Positions 31,009-38,220 of a DNA stretch of 64,000 nucleotides are shown piece by piece. How positions within the stretch are numbered: the stretch's first letter is position 1; each line of letters opens with the position of its first letter. The translations under genes were made by a program, and so were the position numbers. The notes under the pieces are model-generated. The model was given only the letters and a program-made list of their open reading frames with translations, was not told the origin of the DNA and did no database searches. This DNA comes from Chlamydiae bacterium RIFCSPLOWO2_12_FULL_45_20 (GTDB taxonomy: Bacteria > Chlamydiota > Chlamydiia > Chlamydiales > SM23-39): contig MGMD01000010.1 of the NCBI GenBank assembly GCA_001796285.1, positions 1 through 64,000 on the forward strand, given 5' to 3'.

Positions 31009-31589
31009 ATTCTTGCCTCATATTCTACCATCGGATAAGACGAGGGTATGCTGAAAGCAAAGCGTAGCAGTGTTTTGTTTTGGTATGCTTTAAGCCGAAT
31101 CATAGAAGGAAGGGCCCGGTCTAGCTTGGGCCATTCTTTTTTCCAAGTGAAAAGGTCGTTTTTTTTTCCAAAAAACCCAAACGCAAATTCCTCTACCTCG
31201 GAAAGGAGAATTTCCTGCCTAGGAGGTATTCCTCCGTCTCCGAGGGGTTGCACTTGCAGACATAAATTGTGCTCTTCATCCAGAAAGATCAATCCTTGCA
31301 CGGCTCCGCTAAACTCTGGGTCGGGGTCGATGCCATTATCGAAGATGAGGTGGAGGTGAAAAGAAGGGGTTGAGTCCGTAAAGAAAAAGGGGTTTATGGA
31401 ATCTTGAACGAGGCTAGAAAAAATCATTTGAAGCCTTGTTTGGAGATATCCGGTTGTTGAAACGGCTTGTCTTGCCTCGTCTATCTTTTTTTCCACCTTC
31501 ATGTTTTGGACAAAAAAGGCAAAAAGAAGAGAAAGGAAGATAGCGGTTAGACTAAGAGCGATTAAGAGTTCGAAAAGAATTATTGTTTT
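31005..31589 (-). CDS. Pseudopilin (GspJ-like), start unresolved
   Basis: About 190 residues with a classic prepilin N-terminus, ILFELLIALSLTAIFLSLLFAFF, with Glu in the +5 region, then a soluble domain containing LQVQPLGDGGIPP and EVEEFAFGFF. The frame stays open upstream to an ATG at 31727, but this would overlap the OPT gene by about 150 bp and encode a non-pilin leader. No ATG, GTG or TTG lies close to the pilin helix. Initiation may occur at ATA or ATT near 31588, coupled to the OPT stop, or there may be a frameshift or sequence error. The boundary given is a guess. Confidence 0.6.
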   Translation of the reverse strand, partial: KTIILFELLIALSLTAIFLSLLFAFFVQNMKVEKKIDEARQAVSTTGYLQTRLQMIFSSLVQDSINPFFFTDSTPSFHLHLIFDNGIDPDPEFSGAVQGLIFLDEEHNLCLQVQPLGDGGIPPRQEILLSEVEEFAFGFFGKKNDLFTWKKEWPKLDRALPSMIRLKAYQNKTLLRFAFSIPSSYPMVEYEARI

Positions 31590-33433
31590 TTTCTGAGTGT
31601 GAAAAAGCCAAGGCCGGCCCCGAGTAAGATATACATGAGCAGGGAAACCCAGTCGGGCAGGATGCCTGCTCTGGAGACGGGAATGACGTGAGTTAAGGCT
31701 CCAAAAGCCAAAAGGATTCCTAGGCATGCGTCGCCTCCGATAAGGCCTGATGCGATAAGAATTCCCCTTTCATGGGGAAACGCGCTGCTTGTTTTTTTGT
31801 TGACATAGGCCCTCACTACACCCCCAACCATTGTAGCAGCGGAGAGGGAAAGAGGCAAATAAACCCCTAAAGCAAAGGGAAGGACTGGAATACCTAAAAG
31901 GATCATCACAAAGCCCAAAATCACTCCAATACCTACGAGGGAGTAGGGAAGATTGCCGCTAATCACCCCTTCGACGATCATGGACATGAGGGTAGCTTGC
32001 GGCGCTGGCATCACTGTTGAGCCGATGCCATAAGCTTGGTTGAGGATGTAAACGATATAGCCGAGGGCTAAAGAGGGGATGATGACCCCGATGATTTCAG
32101 CCACTTGCTGATAGAAGGGGGTTGAGCCCAAGAGATGCCCAGTTTTCAGGTCTTGAGAAGTAGTTCCCGCCATGCAGATCGCGCAGTTAGCGACGGCTCC
32201 CATCGTCATGGCAGAAATGAGATACATTCTTTCTGTCCATCCAAGAATGACAAAAATAATACAGGTGATGAGTAGAGTTGTAATGGTCATTCCAGAAACG
32301 GGATTGGAGCTAGAACCGACGAGGCCTACGGTGATGGACGTGACGGCGACAAAGAAAAATCCGAGTACAACGAGTAATACTACGGTCAATAAATTCATGG
32401 GGAGTGTGGGAAACAGCCATAAAAAGAGGATAATGGCCAAAGACCCGAGAATCAGCCAGGCTAGAGAGATGTCTTTTTCTGTTCTCGGCAGATGTCTTCT
32501 TTCTTTAAAGCCCCCTACAAGCTCTTTGATACTGACATGGATGGTTTTAAAAAGGAGGGGAAAAATTTTGATCAGGCTAAATAGGCCACCTATGCCTAAG
32601 CATCCTGCTCCGATGTAGCGGACATATTTATCCCAAATGTCATCAGGAGACATGAGCTCAATAGGGGCTGTTGAGGGGTAGATGGTGCCGGGGCCTATGC
32701 CAAATTCCACAATGAGCGGGATGATGACCCACCAAGCGATCACGCTTCCTGCAAACATATATCCTGAAATGGTCGGTCCAATGATGTAACCAACTCCCAA
32801 AAGAGCTGGAGTGGCATCGATGGAAAACTCTGCTTTTTTGAGCTTGGAAAATGTCCAGGACACTTGTTCTTGCCAGAGAAAAATCGCATTGGAGCAAACC
32901 TTATAAACTCCAGAGGCGAGAACTCCCCACAGGGCCCAGAGGGCTGTGCGGTGGCTTTTTTCACCTGCTTTAATGATTTCAGCACAGGCAGTACCTTCGG
33001 GAAAGGGAAGTTTTTTGTGTTCTTGTACGATGATATAGCGGCGCATAGGGATCATGAACAAAATGCCTAAAATTCCTCCCGTAGCGCTTAAAATAAAAAT
33101 TCTTCCAATCGAAGGGGGGGCCCCTAATAAAATCAGTGCTGGAATCGTGAAGATCACGCCTGCTGCGAGACCTTCTCCTACAGTTGCAATGGTTTGGACG
33201 ATGTTGTTTTCTAACACGGTTGAGTTACGAAAAAGCATCTTCAGGATGGCCATCGACATAATGGCGGCGGGGATGGAGGCGGAGATGGTTCCTCCGATTT
33301 TCAGCGCTAAATATCCATTTGCGATCGCAAAAAAGAGGCCAAAAAAGAGGCCTAGAAGGACGGCTCTTGGAGAAAACTCTTTGACGATTTTTTCTGAAGG
33401 GATATGCGGTTTAAATGTAGATTCGTGGGACAT
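31580..33433 (-). CDS. OPT-family oligopeptide transporter
   Basis: A 617-residue inner-membrane protein with about 16 hydrophobic segments and the OPT signatures NIVQTIATVGEGLAAGVIFTIPAL, PFPEGTACAEIIKAGE (the peptide- or metal-binding NPFPEGT-like loop) and a C-terminal GGDACLGI. Bacterial members take up oligopeptides or metal-ligand complexes using the proton gradient. The gene sits between two pseudopilin genes of the same strand. It is a plausible peptide scavenger for an intracellular bacterium feeding on host protein. The start ATG at 33433 precedes a good membrane insert. Confidence 0.92.
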   Translation of the reverse strand: MSHESTFKPHIPSEKIVKEFSPRAVLLGLFFGLFFAIANGYLALKIGGTISASIPAAIMSMAILKMLFRNSTVLENNIVQTIATVGEGLAAGVIFTIPALILLGAPPSIGRIFILSATGGILGILFMIPMRRYIIVQEHKKLPFPEGTACAEIIKAGEKSHRTALWALWGVLASGVYKVCSNAIFLWQEQVSWTFSKLKKAEFSIDATPALLGVGYIIGPTISGYMFAGSVIAWWVIIPLIVEFGIGPGTIYPSTAPIELMSPDDIWDKYVRYIGAGCLGIGGLFSLIKIFPLLFKTIHVSIKELVGGFKERRHLPRTEKDISLAWLILGSLAIILFLWLFPTLPMNLLTVVLLVVLGFFFVAVTSITVGLVGSSSNPVSGMTITTLLITCIIFVILGWTERMYLISAMTMGAVANCAICMAGTTSQDLKTGHLLGSTPFYQQVAEIIGVIIPSLALGYIVYILNQAYGIGSTVMPAPQATLMSMIVEGVISGNLPYSLVGIGVILGFVMILLGIPVLPFALGVYLPLSLSAATMVGGVVRAYVNKKTSSAFPHERGILIASGLIGGDACLGILLAFGALTHVIPVSRAGILPDWVSLLMYILLGAGLGFFTLRKKQ

Positions 33434-33473
33434 AGGTGGTCTTTTCCCCTTAGAAATAAGCTATAGCGCTTTT

Positions 33474-33938
33474 TCAAATTTTTTGTCGAGATTTCTTCGT
33501 GACGGGCAGCCGGAATGCATATCGTTTGGAGTCTAAAAGTACGTAAATACCCAGTTGCCTTACGATCTCCTCTTGTTTTTCAGTTTTGTTGATTTTCTCT
33601 CCCCTTCCTGTAAGGACAAACGCACGGGAGATGGTTTTGGCTTGGCAGTTCGGGACGTGAAGGATCGCTGGCGATAGCGAAAAAGGCAGCGACGACTCCC
33701 CTTTAGCTGGGATTTTTTCCCAAGGGATCTCTTGATTGAAGAGCATTTCTTTAATTTCGCAAAACGTCCAGTCTGCAAGCCTTTCTTTTTCCATATCGAT
33801 GAAATGAGCGGTTTGCTGGCGGTATAGTTTGAGAGGGCCTGTGACAAGAGGAATCGCGCACAGGCATACCAAAAAAAATGCCATTAACACTTCGAGAAGT
33901 AGGAAAGTTTTTTTTTCTCTCACGCATGAAGAATACAT
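33474..33938 (-). CDS. Pseudopilin (GspI-like)
   Basis: 154 residues. The prepilin segment KKTFLLLEVLMAFFLVCLCAIPLV has a Lys-Lys leader end, a hydrophobic helix and Glu at +5, though Lys/Thr replaces the Gly at -1. The short downstream domain is polar. Chlamydiae have such minor pseudopilins near gspDEFG. Here the secretin, ATPase and inner-membrane gene are not in this window. The first ATG at 33938 is used; a GTG at 33923 is also possible. It is transcribed away from the accessory island and precedes the OPT gene by 40 bp. Confidence 0.65.
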   Translation of the reverse strand: MYSSCVREKKTFLLLEVLMAFFLVCLCAIPLVTGPLKLYRQQTAHFIDMEKERLADWTFCEIKEMLFNQEIPWEKIPAKGESSLPFSLSPAILHVPNCQAKTISRAFVLTGRGEKINKTEKQEEIVRQLGIYVLLDSKRYAFRLPVTKKSRQKI

Positions 33939-34006
33939 CTTTTCCCCCTATTATGGGAAAGAGTCGTTTTGGTCTGATCTATCAGACTGAATTTTGGCCA
34001 TTTCTG
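33939..34006. other. Spacer between the secretion locus and the island
   Basis: About 70 bp. Contains a GTCTGAT-CT-ATCAGAC hairpin at roughly 33972-33987 just outside the left boundary repeat of the island. I assign it no function. Confidence 0.4.
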
Positions 34007-34033
34007 CAGAACCTGAGTTATGCAAGAGGTCTA
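34007..34033 (+). repeat. 27-bp boundary repeat, left copy
   Basis: CAGAACCTGAGTTATGCAAG followed by AGGTCTA. It matches the copy at 43587-43613 at 26 of 27 positions in the same orientation. The core TATGCAAGAGGTCTA recurs as inverted repeats around the antiporter gene at 48.8-50.3 kb. It looks like the end of an insertion element or a recombination site. Confidence 0.75.
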
Positions 34034-34074
34034 GTGAGGCGAGTGCTTCAAGCGGTTCGAGCTAGGCTGCTAAA

Positions 34075-34109
34075 AGTGGCAAAGTCGAGTGCGCTTGATT
34101 TTTGCCACT
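34075..34109 (+). promoter_or_regulatory. Inverted repeat over the island promoter (candidate operator)
   Basis: AGTGGCAAA (34075-34083) and TTTGCCACT (34101-34109), perfect 9-bp arms separated by 17 bp. The right arm covers the spacer of the promoter and the loop covers its -35 box, so a dimeric regulator bound here would block RNA polymerase. Confidence 0.5.
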
Positions 34110-34123
34110 GTTTAACCTATCAT
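34095..34123 (+). promoter_or_regulatory. Sigma70-type promoter of the accessory operon
   Basis: TTGATT (34095-34100), a 17-bp spacer and TATCAT (34118-34123), 30 bp before the GTG start of the first gene. AGGGG at 34141-34145 provides the ribosome site. Confidence 0.65.
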
Positions 34124-34154
34124 ATTCTCCATGATTTACTAGGGGAAATCCGAA

Positions 34155-35216
34155 GTGGATGATAGCGACTGGATAGATTTGCCAGATGACAATTATTTAG
34201 TCGTTTTAGGCTATGAAACGAAAAATACAATCGCTCTCGATGCATTAATCAGAGAATATAACGAAATACTCAAAGATCAAGTTGCCACTCTGCCCTGCAG
34301 AATAAGGAAACTCAATACAATCATTCGTTTTATCCAAGATTGGACGGACAATCGTCTTGAAGAGATCGATAAAAAAAAACATCTTTTGTGGATTTCTGAC
34401 ATAGCTGCCAAAAAAAGAAACTACCTGACCGAACTCCAGAACATTTATGAAAACAAACATCACGAAGAAGAGGTGCAAAATGCTTACCACTCCGACATTT
34501 CACTCCTGCGGGACTTGGCAAAAATACCGATTCTTCTTAATAACCATCGTTTTTTCTCGCTAAAGATGCGCGAATACTGGGGCGATTTTTGGTTTGAGAC
34601 CCTTGACCCTTGCCACAGAAGAGTAACGCCATTTTTAGATCGATGGAATGAGCTTAGAAAACTCAATCCACAGACACCTCATTTTTTTTTGTGGCTCGAA
34701 ACGCAGCATATTCCCAAGTACGTTCCTCGAGTAACGTATTTAAAAGGGGAAGAACTCGAAAAAAAAAGGCTCATCGTCAAAGATGGCCTTTTTTGGAAAA
34801 AAACCGATTCCGAGTGGGCTTTAGCAAATTTCAATACTCCTTCTAAACGCTATCTTTTTTCCATTGATTTGACGGGTGAAATATATGCTGCAGAAGAGGA
34901 AGAAGGTGTTTCTCATTCCAGTTTCACCTGCGGAAAACCAGTCCTAGGAGGTGGCCTTTTTCAGATACATCAAGGGCAGCTTACGTCGCTGGCTTTAGAG
35001 AGCGGCCATTACATGCCATCAATGGAGACAGGGCATCAAATCTTGAAAATTTTTGAAGAAAAAGGGGCTCTTCTCCCGGGTAACTTAGAAGTTATATTTT
35101 TCTATGATCGCAATAAATACAAGATAGAACTTGTGACGAATCCGCTTCCATCCTTAGAACAATTTAAGGAAGTTCTCGAGTCCGCCTATGCCCGTAAGTT
35201 AAGGGGGGTGTCATGA
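34155..35216 (+). CDS. ESGHYxP-motif protein, cytoplasmic paralogue
   Basis: 353 residues from a GTG at 34155 (AGGGG ribosome site nine bases away; TAG in frame just upstream). The N-terminal half is coiled and helical. The middle has WFETLDPCHRR. The C-terminal domain carries HSSFTCGKPVLGGGLFQI and, ten residues on, ALESGHYMP (about 282-288), then a strand with YDRNKYKIEL. The protein at 38221 repeats all these blocks, so the two are paralogues. The present copy begins exactly where the other's mature part begins and has no signal peptide. The G-x-P-V-x-G-x-G...SGHY-x-P pattern resembles a domain that I recall from plant IQM calmodulin-binding proteins and assorted bacterial proteins. Its biochemical role is unknown to me. 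Confidence 0.8.
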   Translation: MDDSDWIDLPDDNYLVVLGYETKNTIALDALIREYNEILKDQVATLPCRIRKLNTIIRFIQDWTDNRLEEIDKKKHLLWISDIAAKKRNYLTELQNIYENKHHEEEVQNAYHSDISLLRDLAKIPILLNNHRFFSLKMREYWGDFWFETLDPCHRRVTPFLDRWNELRKLNPQTPHFFLWLETQHIPKYVPRVTYLKGEELEKKRLIVKDGLFWKKTDSEWALANFNTPSKRYLFSIDLTGEIYAAEEEEGVSHSSFTCGKPVLGGGLFQIHQGQLTSLALESGHYMPSMETGHQILKIFEEKGALLPGNLEVIFFYDRNKYKIELVTNPLPSLEQFKEVLESAYARKLRGVS

Positions 35217-36808
35217 ATCAAAGGCAGTGTAAAGCACGGGTGAATCCTTTTACGAATCCCGATCCCTATCGGAGATTGATGCTAAAGTACCACTTGGTTA
35301 CCTACAACACGCAAGAATATGCTGCCAAATCGTTCATGTGTGTTTTCTTCACCCGCTTTTGTGGCGTCGGATGCCCTTTTTGTTTTTTTAAGTCGGCGCC
35401 GGTAAGAAACGCGATTACGGTAGCGGACCAATTCAATGAAGATGGGATTAATCGATTTGTCGAATTTTGTAATCAAGCGAATTTAGGCTATATATTAATA
35501 TCGGGCGGAGGAGAACCCTTAACGCAAAAACGTGCGGTTCTTCGTACTATTGCTGAGGTTGAAACAAATCGTATCGTTCTAGTAACCAGCGGAAATTGGG
35601 CGTTAAATAAAGACGCAGCACGCCGTTATTTAGCCGAAATCGATTCTGCGATAAAAGTAAGAAAAACTCCTTGTAAAGTCACTGTAAGGGTTAGCGTGAG
35701 CACCGGCCATGCGATTAAGCTGGGAATAATCCCTGCATGTAATCTAATCCAACTGTTTGAAAGCGAATACTCAGACCATCCCTATCTGAAGTTCCAGATT
35801 CACGGTTTTGAAGACGATCCAATGTTTCCAAAAGTCTTGGCTCATTTTCCCGGACATGAATTGAACTACAATAGAGGATCACGAGCTTCCGATGATGAGG
35901 TAGTCATCAAAGTAATCCCCCAAAAAATCCATGTCAAGCTACCTTCCGGCTATGGGTTTATCGTGGGAATTTCTAAGATCTTCGGATCCGACCTGAGGCC
36001 GAATCTCCATAAGATCGAGCGTCTGTACAACACGATCAAAATCTTTGAAAGAGACCTTGAAGAATCGGAGGACAACAATTCCGCTGTTCTTTTCAATACG
36101 AATGGCGATAAAGGTTTAGACTGGTCTATGAATTACAATGGGAACATCTGCTTATGGCAGAATCAAGTAAACGACAATCAATGGAACATCTATGAAGATA
36201 GTTTCCCGACAGTCCTTAATGAGACATTTCGTGATCCCATCACTCTTTCCTACATTGAGAATGGCTGTAAATATAGGGAAAAAATCGTCGCTGAAGTCTC
36301 GCCCCGTGCGGTTTTTAGGCTGAAATCGATCAGTTTAAGAGATTATTCGGGAACAGTGGTTTTCGAAGAAGAAAAGACCCGCTTGTACTATGCGATACGA
36401 GTCCTGCAAGACTTTTTTAAAGCCGGAAGAGTGAAGCAAAATCAGTTGGATGAGCTCCCCGAGGAAATTAGACTGCTGATCATAGGCAGCGCCGAAATGG
36501 CAAAAGAGCTTTACCATAAGGCAGTCTATACGATTATTGACCAATACAAACGGCGGGACTTCCATAGTGTTGAATGGCGAGATCTACTTGAATTAATCAA
36601 ATTGGGACATTACGATTTGACCTTGGAGCAAATTCAAGAGGCTCTGGCTTATTATAACGCGAGGACGGATCTTAAAAAATACGAGACAATTGATGAGGTG
36701 GAACACGAAACCGGAGAGGCTGTCCAAAAACGGCTAACCGATCGATTGATGTACATGAAGCCGACCGCTTTCGAACTTCAACAGTCGCAACCTGCAGGTA
36801 CTCCATGA
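35213..36808 (+). CDS. Radical SAM enzyme
   Basis: 531 residues. The iron-sulfur cluster motif is RFCGVGCPFC (Cys50, Cys54, Cys57; CX3CX2C). ISGGGEPL (about 97-103) follows as the SAM-binding GGE-type motif, with further TIM-barrel strands (RIVLVTSG, VRVSVSTG). The C-terminal 200 residues are an extra domain with a single Cys in NGNICLWQ, too few Cys for a SPASM domain. The start overlaps the previous stop and the stop overlaps the next start (ATGA both times). Reaction and substrate cannot be read. In this position it probably modifies a protein or small molecule made by the operon. Confidence 0.9.
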   Translation: MNQRQCKARVNPFTNPDPYRRLMLKYHLVTYNTQEYAAKSFMCVFFTRFCGVGCPFCFFKSAPVRNAITVADQFNEDGINRFVEFCNQANLGYILISGGGEPLTQKRAVLRTIAEVETNRIVLVTSGNWALNKDAARRYLAEIDSAIKVRKTPCKVTVRVSVSTGHAIKLGIIPACNLIQLFESEYSDHPYLKFQIHGFEDDPMFPKVLAHFPGHELNYNRGSRASDDEVVIKVIPQKIHVKLPSGYGFIVGISKIFGSDLRPNLHKIERLYNTIKIFERDLEESEDNNSAVLFNTNGDKGLDWSMNYNGNICLWQNQVNDNQWNIYEDSFPTVLNETFRDPITLSYIENGCKYREKIVAEVSPRAVFRLKSISLRDYSGTVVFEEEKTRLYYAIRVLQDFFKAGRVKQNQLDELPEEIRLLIIGSAEMAKELYHKAVYTIIDQYKRRDFHSVEWRDLLELIKLGHYDLTLEQIQEALAYYNARTDLKKYETIDEVEHETGEAVQKRLTDRLMYMKPTAFELQQSQPAGTP

Positions 36809-37404
36809 CAAAAAATGTCCAAGAGATCGCAACATCGATTCGCAGTAACGCGAAACAAGTCCTGGAATCAAAAAAGATTGGTTCTACGATTCGGGAGATT
36901 GGAGAACTTTTCTATACCGGAAGTTACGCCCTCGATTTGATGACCTGGAACGACATCGACATGCAAGTAGTAGTCAAAAATGGGACTCATGCCGTAGAGG
37001 CGCTTGGCAGTATCTTGCATCGCCTTATGAACGATCCCGGCTTTATCGAAGCGCAGATCATCCATTTCCGTGGCAATTATAAACCTAAAATGCCCCGTGG
37101 CGTCTATTTGGGCATAAAAATGGACTGCCCCGATCTTGGCGGAATTTGGAAATTAGACATTTGGTCCTTAACAAAACAAGATTTTGAAAAAAACCGCGTA
37201 TTGATCGAAACTCTAAAATCTAAATTGGATCCGCAAAATAGAGCCCTCATTCTCGAACTGAAACATGAGATGATGGCTGGTAGCGAACGCGTTCCAAAGA
37301 TGGGTAGCCATTTTTTGTACCAAGCAATCCTTCTCGACGGCATCAGAGATAAGGAAGCGTTATATCAATATTTTGCCTCTCAAGGAATATCGATAAAAAA
37401 ATGA
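36805..37404 (+). CDS. MNT/Pol-beta-fold nucleotidyltransferase
   Basis: 199 residues. FYTGSYALDLMTWNDIDMQV has the family motif hG[GS]x(9)DxD: Gly39-Ser40 and the metal-binding Asp50 and Asp52. A third acidic residue follows in WKLDIWSL (Asp118). Such minimal nucleotidyltransferases transfer NMP to small molecules (antibiotic modification) or to proteins and tRNAs. No HEPN partner gene is adjacent, so it is not an obvious MNT-HEPN toxin-antitoxin pair. Translationally coupled at both ends (ATGA). Confidence 0.85.
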   Translation: MTKNVQEIATSIRSNAKQVLESKKIGSTIREIGELFYTGSYALDLMTWNDIDMQVVVKNGTHAVEALGSILHRLMNDPGFIEAQIIHFRGNYKPKMPRGVYLGIKMDCPDLGGIWKLDIWSLTKQDFEKNRVLIETLKSKLDPQNRALILELKHEMMAGSERVPKMGSHFLYQAILLDGIRDKEALYQYFASQGISIKK

Positions 37405-38219
37405 TTGCTAACCCGTCGATTAGAAATTTTTTAGATGAAAATCAAATGCTTGAGAAACAAATTCTTGAACATCCAGATGAAGTCTCGTTCGAGTTTTTTA
37501 CTGAATGGAGTTCCAATCAACAAAAAATGGGTGAACATCTGGCAAATATTGCTTTTTGCGCCATCGCCAAAAAATATGATGCTTACATTCTGTCGAACCC
37601 GGTAAATCCAGCCTCTTATGCGCATTTTCTCCGTTCCGATGTCCAGAGTAAAACCTTTACCATTCGTGCGCGAACCCTTAGAAATGGGATACGCAGCGGG
37701 TTTCTAGAATCTGAATCTGGAATGAAACTTCTCGATTTTTGGATTCAGGGACAACAGCTTTACGCAGTAGAAAGAGCAGGCAAAGAATGCCTTGTGAAGC
37801 AAGCGATCGTCTCTGATAGGTATCTCCCTGTTTCTTGCTATGAAGACGGGTTATTTATTGTATCCGATGTTGATTTAGTATCAATCTTCAGCCGCGAGAA
37901 TTCCGACAAAATAATATTCGATTCGTTATACGGTGAACTCACAGCACAGGAATTTACGATCATTCGAGATGTGAATCAATATTTTCAGACACTTGTATCA
38001 AACTATTACGCATTTGCAGCTCCTTCTTTGTTTAGGGTCATTGCCCATGGGCCCGCCAACCGGTTTTCCCATTCTAAAGCGTCCCACCTCCACTATCCCA
38101 TGAAAGTCTACACACCTCAGTCATCCATTGAGTTTTTAGATCGTGAATTTCTCAACTTTAATCGAAAGGTGGATAGCTTGGGCTACCATGTCTATCTCAA
38201 TCCTCAATGGGAATTCTAG
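37401..38219 (+). CDS. Class II (ExoY/CyaA/edema factor-like) adenylyl cyclase-related protein
   Basis: 272 residues without signal peptide. Three blocks occur in the order and style of the bacterial adenylyl cyclase toxins. Block 1 is NPVNPASYAHFL...KTFTIRARTLRNGIRSGFLE (Lys84-x6-Arg91, then G-x-x-x-G-F), corresponding to RPVN...TKG-x-K-S-x-W-G-x-x-A-G-Y/F. Block 2 is SDVDLVSIF (Asp156, Asp158), corresponding to the metal-binding D-x-D. Block 3 is VIAHGPANRF (His216), corresponding to the HG-x-E-x-N region, followed by MKVYTP and GYHVYLNPQW as at the end of ExoY-like domains. The second Lys and the EF His351 position are Arg, and the Asn after HG is shifted, so activity is uncertain. These toxins need a host activator (calmodulin or actin). 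Coupled to its neighbour by ATGA. Confidence 0.55.
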   Translation: MIANPSIRNFLDENQMLEKQILEHPDEVSFEFFTEWSSNQQKMGEHLANIAFCAIAKKYDAYILSNPVNPASYAHFLRSDVQSKTFTIRARTLRNGIRSGFLESESGMKLLDFWIQGQQLYAVERAGKECLVKQAIVSDRYLPVSCYEDGLFIVSDVDLVSIFSRENSDKIIFDSLYGELTAQEFTIIRDVNQYFQTLVSNYYAFAAPSLFRVIAHGPANRFSHSKASHLHYPMKVYTPQSSIEFLDREFLNFNRKVDSLGYHVYLNPQWEF

Positions 38220-38220
38220 A

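Noticed and set aside
31580-31600. Programmed frameshift fusing the OPT transporter to the pseudopilin
   Set aside because: The A-run is in the wrong phase for a classical A-AAA-AAC slippery site and a transporter-pilin fusion makes no functional sense; kept only as a start-codon puzzle.
33878-34162. Open frame of 94 codons across the island left end
   Set aside because: It overlaps the pseudopilin start on the other strand and the boundary repeat and promoter; the composition is not protein-like and there is no ribosome site.
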